A stretch of DNA of 34,893 nucleotides from an uncultured Erysipelotrichaceae bacterium (GTDB lineage: Bacteria > Bacillota_I > Bacilli_A > Erysipelotrichales > Erysipelotrichaceae). The notes below the pieces were generated by a model. The model saw only the letters and a list, made by a program, of their open reading frames with translations, was not told where the DNA came from and did not search any database. The number at the start of each line of letters is the position of its first letter. Position 1 is the stretch's first letter. Location: assembly GCA_947385085.1 (NCBI GenBank), contig CANDJN010000023.1, positions 1 to 34,893 on the forward strand, given 5' to 3'. Made by a program: the position numbers and the translations under genes. Of this stretch, positions 25,238-31,631 are shown piece by piece.

Positions 25238-25664
25238 GTATTATGTCGTAGACAGTAAGATGCTTCCCGAAATATTGGATAAGGTTGTCGCAGCTCGCTC
25301 GTTGTTACAGCGCGGCGAGGTTTCAAACATATCGGAGGCGGTAAAGCAAGTCGGCATCAGTCGTTCTGCCTATTATAAGTATAAGGATTCTGTCTATATG
25401 CAAAGCAGCGATATGAATGAACGAAAAGCGGTTATTTCCCTTATGCTTTATCATCGCTCCGGTATTTTATCAAAGGTACTGGATATGATGTCACACGTAC
25501 AGGCGAATATCATAACGATTAATCAGAATATTCCCATTCATGATCAAGCAAGTGTTGTCATCTCATTGGATCTCAGTAAAATGAGCATTACTCTTGATGA
25601 ATTGTTAAAGCAGTTAAGCCATCTCGATGGTGTTACGAATGTGCGATTAGAGGCGGTCGAATAA
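25230..25664 (+). CDS. HTH-ACT domain protein, PheB/UPF0735 type; candidate threonine regulator
   Basis: The protein has 144 residues. Residues about 30-53 (SEAVKQVGISRSAYYKYKD) look like a helix-turn-helix. Residues about 67-142 form one ACT domain, beginning VISLMLYHRSGILSKVLD, a fold that usually binds an amino acid. This order is that of the PheB/UPF0735 family. From memory, a Bacillus subtilis member (ThrR) has been reported to control threonine genes; I could not check this. Position at the end of thrC-thrB, with an eight-base overlap, makes a threonine- or branch-sensing regulator of the divergent hom/thrC promoters likely, but that is inference. Confidence 0.85.
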   Translation: MDKYYVVDSKMLPEILDKVVAARSLLQRGEVSNISEAVKQVGISRSAYYKYKDSVYMQSSDMNERKAVISLMLYHRSGILSKVLDMMSHVQANIITINQNIPIHDQASVVISLDLSKMSITLDELLKQLSHLDGVTNVRLEAVE

Positions 25665-25677
25665 GCATCGCCTTTTT
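25652..25677 (+). terminator. Intrinsic terminator of the thrC-thrB operon
   Basis: GGCGGT (25652-25657) pairs with ATCGCC (25667-25672), including one G-T pair, then five T. The left arm lies inside the last codons of the HTH-ACT gene. Confidence 0.7.
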
Positions 25678-25704
25678 GTCTTCCTGAGTTATTTATGTTA
25701 AGAT
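25676..25704 (+). promoter_or_regulatory. Promoter for the membrane protein-maf-tRNA unit
   Basis: TTGTCT (25676-25681), 17 bases and TAAGAT (25699-25704), with TG at 25696-25697 giving an extended -10. It begins inside the T-run of the preceding terminator. Confidence 0.5.
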
Positions 25705-25726
25705 ATAGATCAAGGTGTGTGATAGA

Positions 25727-26476
25727 ATGAAATCGCGAATCTCAAATATTTGTGCCCTTGTGGCAGCGATCAGTTTTATTTTGGCATTGTTAATCAGTGC
25801 GATTGATTTTCATTGTTTTCAACGCAGCTTTTATGAACGTGAGTATGCGTCAATGAATACGGCAGAGGATTTGGATATGAGTCATGATGATCTCATGAAG
25901 GCCACGGAGACGCTGTTGGATTATTTGCAGGGAAAGCGTGATGATGTAAAAACAAAGATCACTGTGGCCGGCTGGGTTTGCGAAGCATTCAATGAGCGGG
26001 AATCCCAGCATATGGTGGATGTAAAGGGACTGTATCAGTTTGCCTTAACGCTGCGAATGGTGTCATTAGTATGCTTGGTGGTTTCGCTGATCGTTTTATG
26101 GCGGCAGAAAAAGCAGGAGATGTGGATGATGCTTGCGGCTGCGTATGGAAAGTGCGCGATCGGTTTTCTGGGCTTTGTGGCAATGTTGGGGATATGGGCA
26201 TTTTGTGATTTTACCGGCTTATGGGAAAGCTTCCATCGATTGTTTTTCCGCAATGATTTATGGCTGTTAAATCCGCATACGGATTTGATGATTAACATGT
26301 TCCCGGAGGATTTCTTTTTCCATATGGTGATAAGGATCGCCATTACCTTTTTGGTCGGCTTTCTGGGGATGGGATTGCTTTGTTGGTGTTATTGGAAATG
26401 GCGCTTACGCAGCGCAGCGCAAAGGGAGGTAAGTGATGAAACAAATCATTTTGGCGAGTCAAAGTCCACGGCGTAA
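25727..26476 (+). CDS. Integral membrane protein, DUF1461/TIGR01906 type
   Basis: The predicted protein has 249 residues and four hydrophobic segments: near 9-28 (ALVAAISFILALLISA), 105-125 (MVSLVCLVVSLIVLW), 135-160 and 200-228. An extracytoplasmic loop lies between the first two. A second loop before the last helix carries LNPHTDLMINMFPEDFF, which resembles the conserved region of the TIGR01906/DUF1461 family. Its function is unknown. ATG 25727 lies 9 bases after AAGGTG; GTG 25715 in the same frame is possible. Its last 41 bases overlap maf, so the two are co-expressed. Confidence 0.75.
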   Translation: MKSRISNICALVAAISFILALLISAIDFHCFQRSFYEREYASMNTAEDLDMSHDDLMKATETLLDYLQGKRDDVKTKITVAGWVCEAFNERESQHMVDVKGLYQFALTLRMVSLVCLVVSLIVLWRQKKQEMWMMLAAAYGKCAIGFLGFVAMLGIWAFCDFTGLWESFHRLFFRNDLWLLNPHTDLMINMFPEDFFFHMVIRIAITFLVGFLGMGLLCWCYWKWRLRSAAQREVSDETNHFGESKSTA

Positions 26477-26993
26477 GGAATTGTTGCGGCAGGCAGGGTT
26501 GTCATTTTGCGTCTGTCCGACTGATGTGGAAGAAAATCTAGATTTATCACAGTCGATTGAAGCGGCAGTGGAAAAGCTGGCATTGGAAAAGGCGCAGGCA
26601 GTCGCATCAATTTATCCCCACGATATTGTGATCGGTGCGGATACGATCGTTTATTGCGATGATCAAGTCATGGGCAAGCCACATACAAAGAAAGACGCCG
26701 TGACGATGTTAAACAAGCTATCAGGCAAGACACATCAGGTGATCAGCGGAGTAGCACTGGGATGCGAGCAGCGGTGGGAATGCTTTCATGTCATCAGTGA
26801 TGTAACGTTTTATGATTTATCGCAGGAGGAAATACTCGCGTATGTCGAAAGCGGGGAGCCGTTGGATAAGGCGGGTGCTTACGGTATTCAAGGAAAAGGT
26901 GCAATTTTTGTTGCAAAAATCGTCGGGGACTATTATAATATAGTAGGTCTTCCTTTGGCACAGGTAGTGCGAAGGTTGCGCCGGTTTCGATAG
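26436..26993 (+). CDS. maf: Maf family nucleoside triphosphate pyrophosphatase
   Basis: The protein has 185 residues. Maf proteins hydrolyse non-canonical or surplus nucleoside triphosphates (dTTP/UTP class in Bacillus) to monophosphates. It opens with ILASQSPRRKELL, the family signature, and has VIGADTIVYCDD with the catalytic Asp, KLSGKTHQVISGV, and GAYGIQGKGAIFV near the end. GGGAGG lies 6 bases before ATG 26436; a GTG directly before it is a less likely start. It overlaps the upstream membrane protein gene by 41 bases. Its stop codon ends one base before a tRNA gene. Confidence 0.93.
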   Translation: MKQIILASQSPRRKELLRQAGLSFCVCPTDVEENLDLSQSIEAAVEKLALEKAQAVASIYPHDIVIGADTIVYCDDQVMGKPHTKKDAVTMLNKLSGKTHQVISGVALGCEQRWECFHVISDVTFYDLSQEEILAYVESGEPLDKAGAYGIQGKGAIFVAKIVGDYYNIVGLPLAQVVRRLRRFR

Positions 26994-26994
26994 T

Positions 26995-27068
26995 GCCGAC
27001 ATAGTATAATGGTAATACAGAGCAATGGTAATGCTCAGCTCGCAGTTCAATTCTGCGTGTCGGCACCA
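26995..27068 (+). tRNA. tRNA-Thr(GGT)
   Basis: It folds as a full 74-base cloverleaf with the CCA end encoded. The acceptor stem is GCCGACA/TGTCGGC with discriminator A and CCA. The D arm is GTAT/ATAC. The anticodon stem is GAGCA/TGCTC with loop ATGGTAA, so the anticodon is GGT at 27027-27029 (threonine). The variable loop has four bases, and the T arm is CGCAG/CTGCG with loop TTCAATT. The GCCGA start and TCGGCACCA end are typical of bacterial tRNA-Thr. It starts one base after the maf stop and has no promoter of its own, so it is probably cut from the maf transcript. Confidence 0.95.
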
Positions 27069-27077
27069 GATATCAAT

Positions 27078-27102
27078 AAAGCCCTATGCAAAGGGCTTTT
27101 TA
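27078..27102 (+). terminator. Intrinsic terminator after tRNA-Thr
   Basis: AAAGCCCT (27078-27085) pairs with AGGGCTTT (27092-27099) around a six-base loop, then T-rich DNA. It ends the maf-tRNA transcript. Confidence 0.85.
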
Positions 27103-27108
27103 ATTTTG

Positions 27109-27127
27109 TTGGCATAATTTTGGCATA
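27109..27127. repeat. Two direct copies of TTGGCATA behind the tRNA gene
   Basis: TTGGCATA at 27109-27116 and again at 27120-27127, spaced 11 bases apart. A TGGCAT/ATGCCA inverted pair encloses a TTGCG/CGCAA hairpin at 27121-27165. Such repeats close to a tRNA 3' end recall integrase arm sites, but no integrase gene or duplicated tRNA end is present here. Confidence 0.3.
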
Positions 27128-27240
27128 GAAAAAGCTTTGCGTTCGCAAGGGAACAAGGAATGCCATTATTTGAGGATCAGTACAAAGGACTTTTTTGTAA
27201 ATTATTTTTGTGTCACTACTCATTCTATTTAATTTAATAA

Positions 27241-27267
27241 TTGACAAAGCCAAAGATAATGTATAAT
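27241..27267 (+). promoter_or_regulatory. Promoter of the padR-HXXEE pair
   Basis: A perfect TTGACA (27241-27246) and a perfect TATAAT (27262-27267), but with a short 15-base spacer. Such spacing usually makes a weak or regulator-dependent promoter. TAATAT at 27264-27269 with 17 bases is the alternative -10. Confidence 0.55.
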
Positions 27268-27271
27268 ATAT

Positions 27272-27288
27272 TACTGTATAATACAGTA
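27272..27288 (+). promoter_or_regulatory. Perfect 17-base palindrome, candidate PadR operator
   Basis: TACTGTAT-A-ATACAGTA, eight bases in each arm with one central base. It lies between the -10 element and the ribosome site (AGGAGG) of the padR-like gene, where a bound dimer would block transcription. Autorepression through such palindromes is common in the PadR family. Confidence 0.6.
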
Positions 27289-27301
27289 TAGGAGGAAAGC
27301 T

Positions 27302-27838
27302 ATGTCAGCTATTGATTTAATTATATTAGGATCATTATGTCAATGCCCTAAAAGCGCTTATGATTTACAGAAGCAAATTGAAGCCAGAAACTTATCGCGA
27401 TGGATAAAAATCGGATCATTTACCGTTTATAAAAAAGTTGTTCAATACGAAAGGAAAGGATATGTAGTTAGTGAAACCATTAAGAATGGGAAGATGCCAG
27501 AAAAAACAATATATACAATAACACCTAAGGGAAAAGCAACCTTTAAAGAATGGATGTTGAAATTTTCTTTGGCTGAAACTCGTGTGTTTTTGGACTTTAA
27601 TGCTGTTGTCGTGAATTTGGCTTTGGTTGATGACAGTATGGCGAATGAATGTATAACAAATATAAAAAACAGTATTCAAAATACGAAAATGCAGATTATG
27701 GAACAATTGCCTGAACATACGGATATTCCTTTATTTGGACGCACAATACTAGAACAGCAGTTTTTGCTTTTAGATACATTAGAAAAATGGGGGGAGAATT
27801 TTGAGCAGGAATATGAGAAAGCGAGGAACAAAGAATGA
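27302..27838 (+). CDS. PadR family transcriptional regulator
   Basis: The protein has 178 residues. The N-terminal winged helix-turn-helix (about 1-85) shows IDLIILGSLCQCPKSAYDLQ, then GSFTVYKKVVQYERKGYV and the wing with KTIYTITPKGKATFKEW, all typical of PadR. The C-terminal half is helical, as in the Vir_act_alpha_C type that forms the dimer. AGGAGG lies about 6 bases before ATG 27302. A palindrome immediately upstream suggests it represses itself. The stop overlaps the start of the HXXEE gene (ATGA), so the target is probably this two-gene unit. Its codons look more AT-rich than those of the neighbouring threonine genes. Confidence 0.88.
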   Translation: MSAIDLIILGSLCQCPKSAYDLQKQIEARNLSRWIKIGSFTVYKKVVQYERKGYVVSETIKNGKMPEKTIYTITPKGKATFKEWMLKFSLAETRVFLDFNAVVVNLALVDDSMANECITNIKNSIQNTKMQIMEQLPEHTDIPLFGRTILEQQFLLLDTLEKWGENFEQEYEKARNKE

Positions 27839-28320
27839 GTATGGTGAATTTCATTTTTATTAATTTAGCGATTTATCTACCTTTTCATTTATTGGAAGAA
27901 GCGATCGGTGATTTTCCTAAATGGATGTATGATCATAAATGGCTGCCATATCATATGACTCATGGTCATTGGATGGCTAACAATTTATTTATATACTATC
28001 CTTTGCTTTTAATATCTGTGCTTTTATATGTTTTGAATAACGAATATGCATGTTTTGGAGTTGGGATCTTTGTTTGGGGTATCATAAACTTTTGTGATCA
28101 TTTTTTCTATACAATTAAAGATAGAAAAATTTCACCCGGCTTGCTTAGTGGAATTCTTTTTCTCATAAATTCATTTTTGGGTTTGAGAAGTTTTATAGCA
28201 TCGGATTCTTTTTCTCTGACGCAATGTGTATTTGGCATATTAATTGGGGGTGGATTATTTGCTCTTCCTATGGGCTTGTGCATTATATTATACAAGCCTT
28301 TTGACAAATACTTTAAATAA
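27835..28320 (+). CDS. HXXEE domain integral membrane protein
   Basis: The protein has 161 residues and four or five hydrophobic segments. The family motif is visible near the start as FHLLEEAIGDFP (His18, Glu21, Glu22), followed by THGHW and a later CDHFFYTIKDRKISPG. These are the conserved His/Glu positions of the HXXEE family, whose function is not known; a metal-dependent membrane enzyme has been suggested by the motif only. It overlaps the padR-like gene by four bases and is presumably controlled by it. The DNA is clearly AT-rich, which fits recent acquisition of the pair. Confidence 0.85.
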   Translation: MSMVNFIFINLAIYLPFHLLEEAIGDFPKWMYDHKWLPYHMTHGHWMANNLFIYYPLLLISVLLYVLNNEYACFGVGIFVWGIINFCDHFFYTIKDRKISPGLLSGILFLINSFLGLRSFIASDSFSLTQCVFGILIGGGLFALPMGLCIILYKPFDKYFK

Positions 28321-28363
28321 GCATAAATGCGATGGCTGACCTAAATGCGAATAAAAAGTGTAA

Positions 28364-28397
28364 TAAAAAGATCTGCCAACATAAATTGACAGATCTT
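28364..28397 (-). terminator. Terminator of the lipoprotein operon, probably two-way
   Basis: AAGATCTG (28368-28375) and CAGATCTT (28390-28397) form a perfect eight-base stem. On the minus strand it is followed by TTTTTATT, and on the plus strand by a poorer T-rich stretch. It lies between convergent genes and can serve both. Confidence 0.8.
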
Positions 28398-28420
28398 GGT
28401 TTTGTGATTTTATAAAGTCT

Positions 28421-29179
28421 CTACATCCCCTCGCTTACATCGAAATCGTCCTGAACAGTATATTCACTGAAATCGGGGAAGGTTAATTCCTTTATTTGAT
28501 CAAAATCAGAACATTCTATGGTGATTACCATGGAAAGAGGTTGTTCCTCGGTGTCGATATCAATTTGAAAGGTATAGGCTGTGATGTGATTGTCTTTGAT
28601 TGTAAGCGTTCCATCAAAACGCTGAATAGAGGCATCGCCATTTTTACTATAAGCATTCATCTTATCCTTTATAAACGAATCTTGAAAGGAAAAAGCAATC
28701 ATGCCGTTTTCTTGATCTTCATAGCGAAATTCTTTCATGTTTTCTTTGATTGACTGCTCAACCTGCTCTTTTTCAATGTTTGCTTTTAAATTTACAAGCT
28801 CACTGAGATTGGGTATGTCGCTTCCTAATGGAATTTTTGCCTTGGTGCCTAGCATATCCACATACATGCCTGCGTCCTTCAAGTAAAAGTTGAGTTTCCC
28901 AAAGGAAATTCCCTTCGCTGCCAAAGCCGCTTCCATGCTCATTTGGATATCGTCATCTTGTTTCAAAATGGCGCCGTTGATCGTCATCTTTGTCATTAAA
29001 CGTTCTTGCTTCAAATCTTCGTAAGCCAACACCTTGATGTCCATATTCATACCGGAAACATCTTGAGCCGCTGCCAAAGCATCTCCAAAGGCTTGTATGG
29101 CTGTTTCATCATATTTAGAAGAGCACCCGCACAGAAAGATACAAAGAGCGAAAACAGCCCCAATAACATATCGTTTCAT
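28421..29179 (-). CDS. Predicted lipoprotein, paralogue of its upstream neighbour
   Basis: The protein has 252 residues with a lipoprotein signal: MKRYVIGAVFALCIF, then LCGC with the lipid-bearing Cys19. The mature part is acidic and probably beta-rich, with no membrane span. It shares a pattern with the protein at 29204-29929: an N-terminal helix, beta strands, and the related blocks FYLKDAGMYVDMLG here and IYFKDNFMYMNMFG there. No enzyme motif is recognised; the shape recalls LolA/LppX-like lipid-carrier folds, but that is a guess. It is the second gene of the minus-strand pair, 24 bases after the first, with only a weak ribosome site. Confidence 0.8.
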   Translation of the reverse strand: MKRYVIGAVFALCIFLCGCSSKYDETAIQAFGDALAAAQDVSGMNMDIKVLAYEDLKQERLMTKMTINGAILKQDDDIQMSMEAALAAKGISFGKLNFYLKDAGMYVDMLGTKAKIPLGSDIPNLSELVNLKANIEKEQVEQSIKENMKEFRYEDQENGMIAFSFQDSFIKDKMNAYSKNGDASIQRFDGTLTIKDNHITAYTFQIDIDTEEQPLSMVITIECSDFDQIKELTFPDFSEYTVQDDFDVSEGM

Positions 29180-29203
29180 GAATCAGAAGAACCACTCAGC
29201 GAA

Positions 29204-29929
29204 TTATTTAGTCAAATCTGTACTATTCGCTAATGGCCATTCTGCCAAGTCTTTCGGATATTCGATTTTCTTAACCTGATTCACATTGGCGAATTTTACA
29301 TAAACAGAGAATGTTTTCGTTTCTCCATCACCGGTACCGGTAAAAGTCATAGATAGCGATTCCATTAAGCTATCGCCGCATTCCATATCGATTGCTGCGT
29401 CAGTAATCTCATCAATACCTAATGTAGACAAATCCGTTGATTGATTCTTTAATGATTCTTTTAGCACATCATCTTTTATTTCCATATGAATCGTATCATC
29501 TTTGAGCGTTGCGGTTTTCAGATTGGATTTTAATGATTCTTTATCAATCTGCATCGTATCCGAATCCAAACCAAGACCATCTAAGCTGCTCATGTCGGCT
29601 TGCTGCTTTTGCTGTACACCGAACATGTTCATATACATGAAATTATCCTTAAAATAGATTTCCATGAATTTCTCAACCTTTTGTCCTTGGGCTTCCATAT
29701 CCACTGCCATAGAGATTTCTTTTGTTTTGGCAATGAAAGAACCATAAACCTCTGCTTTTACATCAGTGCTGTCTACACCGATCGTATAATCCATAGATTC
29801 CACTTCACTGAATTTTTTCAATTCTGCTTCTAATCGATCCAATGCGGCATCATCCACTGATGATGATGAGCAACCAACACTGACAAATAACAGTGCTGCA
29901 CAAGCAAGCCATTTCCAAACTTTTTTCAT
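29204..29929 (-). CDS. Predicted lipoprotein, first of a tandem pair
   Basis: The protein has 241 residues. It begins MKKVWKWLACAALLF and reaches a lipobox SVGC with Cys20; position -3 is Ser rather than the usual Leu, so the box is slightly off consensus. The mature protein is acidic, with many Asp, Glu, Lys and Met residues, and resembles its downstream neighbour in strand pattern. Its function is unknown. A good GGAGGAC ribosome site precedes the start. The two genes form an operon ending in the terminator at 28364-28397. The divergent gene on the other side is ispF. Confidence 0.8.
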   Translation of the reverse strand: MKKVWKWLACAALLFVSVGCSSSSVDDAALDRLEAELKKFSEVESMDYTIGVDSTDVKAEVYGSFIAKTKEISMAVDMEAQGQKVEKFMEIYFKDNFMYMNMFGVQQKQQADMSSLDGLGLDSDTMQIDKESLKSNLKTATLKDDTIHMEIKDDVLKESLKNQSTDLSTLGIDEITDAAIDMECGDSLMESLSMTFTGTGDGETKTFSVYVKFANVNQVKKIEYPKDLAEWPLANSTDLTK

Positions 29930-30017
29930 AATGTCCTCCCTAGGTTTTTTCCTAATATTAATATACCATAAAATCAGTAAGATTGATACATTATAAGATG
30001 AAGTATTTTGTTTTCTA

Positions 30018-30026
30018 TGTTAGAAT
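30018..30026 (+). promoter_or_regulatory. Extended -10 promoter for ispF
   Basis: TG-T-TAGAAT: TG at 30018-30019 and a five-of-six hexamer at 30021-30026. No clear -35 is seen. It lies about 20 bases before the ispF start, so the leader would be very short. Confidence 0.4.
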
Positions 30027-30045
30027 GATAAGCAGGAGTGATAAT

Positions 30046-30531
30046 ATGTTTCGTATTGGTCAATCCAGTGACATTCATACATTAGTAAAGGGACGTAAAT
30101 TGATATTGGGTGGAGTAGATATTCCACATGAAAAAGGCTGTTTTGGGCATAGTGATGCGGATGCACTTTTGCATGCGGTGGCAGAGAGTATTTTGGGGGC
30201 ATTGGCGCTCGGTGATTTGGGTAGTCATTTTCCTGATACGGATCCCGCATATGCCGGAGCGAATTCCATGAAGATATTGGAAAGCGTCTATCAAATGATG
30301 GATTCACAAGGCTATGAAGTGAACAATCTCGATGCATTAATTCAAATAGAAAAGCCGAAGATGGCAGCGCATATTCACAAGATGCGAGAGAATATCGCTG
30401 CTTGTTTACATTGTGATGTGCAGCAGATCAGCGTGAAGGCAACCAGAGGAGAAGGCCTGGGATTTGTTGGAAAAGAGGAAGGCGTTTTAGCACAGTGTGT
30501 CACGCTGCTGCGTAAGAAAGCACAAGGGTGA
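30046..30531 (+). CDS. ispF: 2-C-methyl-D-erythritol 2,4-cyclodiphosphate synthase
   Basis: The protein has 161 residues, the normal length, and catalyses the fifth step of the non-mevalonate isoprenoid pathway. The metal ligands are Asp9 and His11 (SSDIHTL) and His42 (DADALLHA). LGSHFPDTDP and the closing GLGFVGKEEGV are conserved. The usual ATTTE stretch reads ATRGE here, a change close to the active site worth noting. AGGAG at 30034-30038 lies 7 bases before ATG 30046; earlier in-frame ATGs cross the promoter. It is a single gene between divergent lipoproteins and the bactofilin. Confidence 0.95.
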   Translation: MFRIGQSSDIHTLVKGRKLILGGVDIPHEKGCFGHSDADALLHAVAESILGALALGDLGSHFPDTDPAYAGANSMKILESVYQMMDSQGYEVNNLDALIQIEKPKMAAHIHKMRENIAACLHCDVQQISVKATRGEGLGFVGKEEGVLAQCVTLLRKKAQG

Positions 30532-30588
30532 TAAAAGGGGAAAAGAAAAGGTAGGGTATGATTTATAAAAGAAAATACCTTTGTGAGA

Positions 30589-30617
30589 TTGAATAACCTT
30601 TAAAATAAATGTATAAT
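30589..30617 (+). promoter_or_regulatory. Promoter of the bactofilin gene
   Basis: TTGAAT (30589-30594), 17 bases and a perfect TATAAT (30612-30617), giving a leader of about 34 bases to the start at 30658. Confidence 0.7.
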
Positions 30618-30657
30618 ATTCACAAGGGAAATTTTGATGAAAGCCGGAGGTAGAAAC

Positions 30658-31224
30658 ATGAATTACAATGATGATAGAGATTATTATAATAACCGCAATC
30701 AGGGGTATGGCAATCCCAATGAACGAGTTCGTAATGTTGTAAATAATGATGCGCATCGCTATGATCCCCAGATGATGCAGCAGGAAGCACTGGAACCGAC
30801 GGTGATCGGAAAAGGAACCAGAATCACAGGAACTGTTGAGGTCGCGGGTGATTTGGTTGTACAGGGTGAGGTACAGGGTGATATTACCTGCCAGAATAAA
30901 ATTAAAATTACCGGTGTTGTGGATGGTAACATTACCACTTGCGATGTAGAATTGGACAATGCCATTGTGACGGGTGATATAAATTGTACCGGAGATTTAC
31001 ATCTGAATGTGACCGCCACTGTAGCCGGGAATTGTGAAGCTATGAATGTTGTATGCGGCGGACGCATTAAAGGCGATGTCAGTGCAGCGGAATCTGCCAC
31101 CTTTGAAGAACAGGCAGCACTCGTCGGTAATCTGACAGCACGTGATATTGAGATCCAAAAGGGAGCGGTATTACAGGGCAGTGTAAACATTCGTCAAGAT
31201 GTTTACTTTGATACGGATAAATAA
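30658..31224 (+). CDS. Bactofilin (polymer-forming cytoskeletal protein)
   Basis: The protein has 188 residues. The first 45 are Asn/Tyr/Arg-rich and disordered (YNDDRDYYNNRNQGYG). The core, from about residue 48 (PTVIGKGTRITGTVEVAGDL), is a repeating beta-helix with a Val/Ile-rich, roughly six-residue period and frequent GD turns (GEVQGDI, GVVDGNI, GRIKGDV). This matches DUF583/bactofilin proteins, which self-assemble into filaments that place cell-wall enzymes or surface structures. The short C-tail is QDVYFDTDK. GGAGGT lies 6 bases before ATG 30658. No peptidase partner is adjacent; the next gene is a giant surface protein. Confidence 0.9.
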   Translation: MNYNDDRDYYNNRNQGYGNPNERVRNVVNNDAHRYDPQMMQQEALEPTVIGKGTRITGTVEVAGDLVVQGEVQGDITCQNKIKITGVVDGNITTCDVELDNAIVTGDINCTGDLHLNVTATVAGNCEAMNVVCGGRIKGDVSAAESATFEEQAALVGNLTARDIEIQKGAVLQGSVNIRQDVYFDTDK

Positions 31225-31241
31225 AAGAATAGAAAGCAGGA

Positions 31242-31275
31242 GCACTTCGCATTACGCGAGGTGTTTTACTTTCTT
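31242..31275 (+). terminator. Intrinsic terminator of the bactofilin gene
   Basis: GCACTTCGC (31242-31250) pairs with GCGAGGTGT (31256-31264), allowing two G-T pairs, then TTTACTTTCTT. It lies 17 bases after the stop codon. Confidence 0.7.
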
Positions 31276-31482
31276 CATAAGAACACATAAAGGGTGATTT
31301 TTGTTTTTCTCAAATACGGAATAAAGGATTGTTATGAGAATAAAAAAGAAAAGAGTACGAACTAAATGGTTATAAATGTACTCTAAATGATGAAAATATA
31401 GTACAAAGATTTTGTGCAATTCGGATGAAATCGCCATTTTTATGTAGATAAACGAAGCGAAAAAAACATACAAAATAGGAGT

Positions 31483-31509
31483 AAGGTGTATCGCAAGGTA
31501 CACCTTTTT
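31483..31509 (+). terminator. Second intrinsic terminator in the leader region
   Basis: AAGGTGTA (31483-31490) pairs perfectly with TACACCTT (31499-31506), then a T-run. No gene lies directly upstream on the plus strand, so it may end a small RNA or back up the first terminator. Confidence 0.75.
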
Positions 31510-31571
31510 AAACATGAGATATTATCGTAAAAATATATGTTTTATGATGATAAAGCCTACATTTTCTACTG

Positions 31572-31620
31572 CTTTCCCCTTGTCTTGATAAGTGTACTTT
31601 TATAGACAAAGCAGGGAAAG
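31572..31620 (+). promoter_or_regulatory. Leader hairpin pairing the ribosome site of the surface protein gene
   Basis: CTTTCCC (31572-31578) pairs with GGGAAAG (31614-31620). The stem continues as CTTGTCT (31579-31585) with AGACAAAG (31604-31611), interrupted by a two-base and a one-base bulge. The 3' arm contains the bases that would act as the Shine-Dalgarno, so translation would be blocked while the stem is closed. Confidence 0.5.
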
Positions 31621-31631
31621 GATTGATGGAT

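Larger units (their letters stand above)
31225..31631. other. 407-base non-coding leader between the bactofilin and surface protein genes
   Basis: The region contains two terminators (31242-31275 and 31483-31509), a seven-base inverted repeat AGAGTAC/GTACTCT (31352-31358 and 31378-31384) and the hairpin at 31572-31620 before the surface protein. A 13-codon frame at about 31334 (MRIKKKRV...) with AAAGGA before it is too short to call. No gene is supported. Confidence 0.5.

Noticed and set aside
30547..30582. The AAAGGTA/TACCTTT repeat as an ispF terminator
   Set aside because: The loop is over 20 bases and there is no T-run after the stem.
31252..31515. An 87-codon hydrophobic open frame on the minus strand
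   Set aside because: It has no ribosome site before its ATG, and its first codons are formed by the plus-strand terminator palindrome.
31231..31576. An invertible switch flanked by GAAAGCAG and CTGCTTTC in front of the surface protein gene
   Set aside because: The inverted repeat is only eight bases long and no recombinase is nearby; a match of this length within 340 bases can occur by chance.
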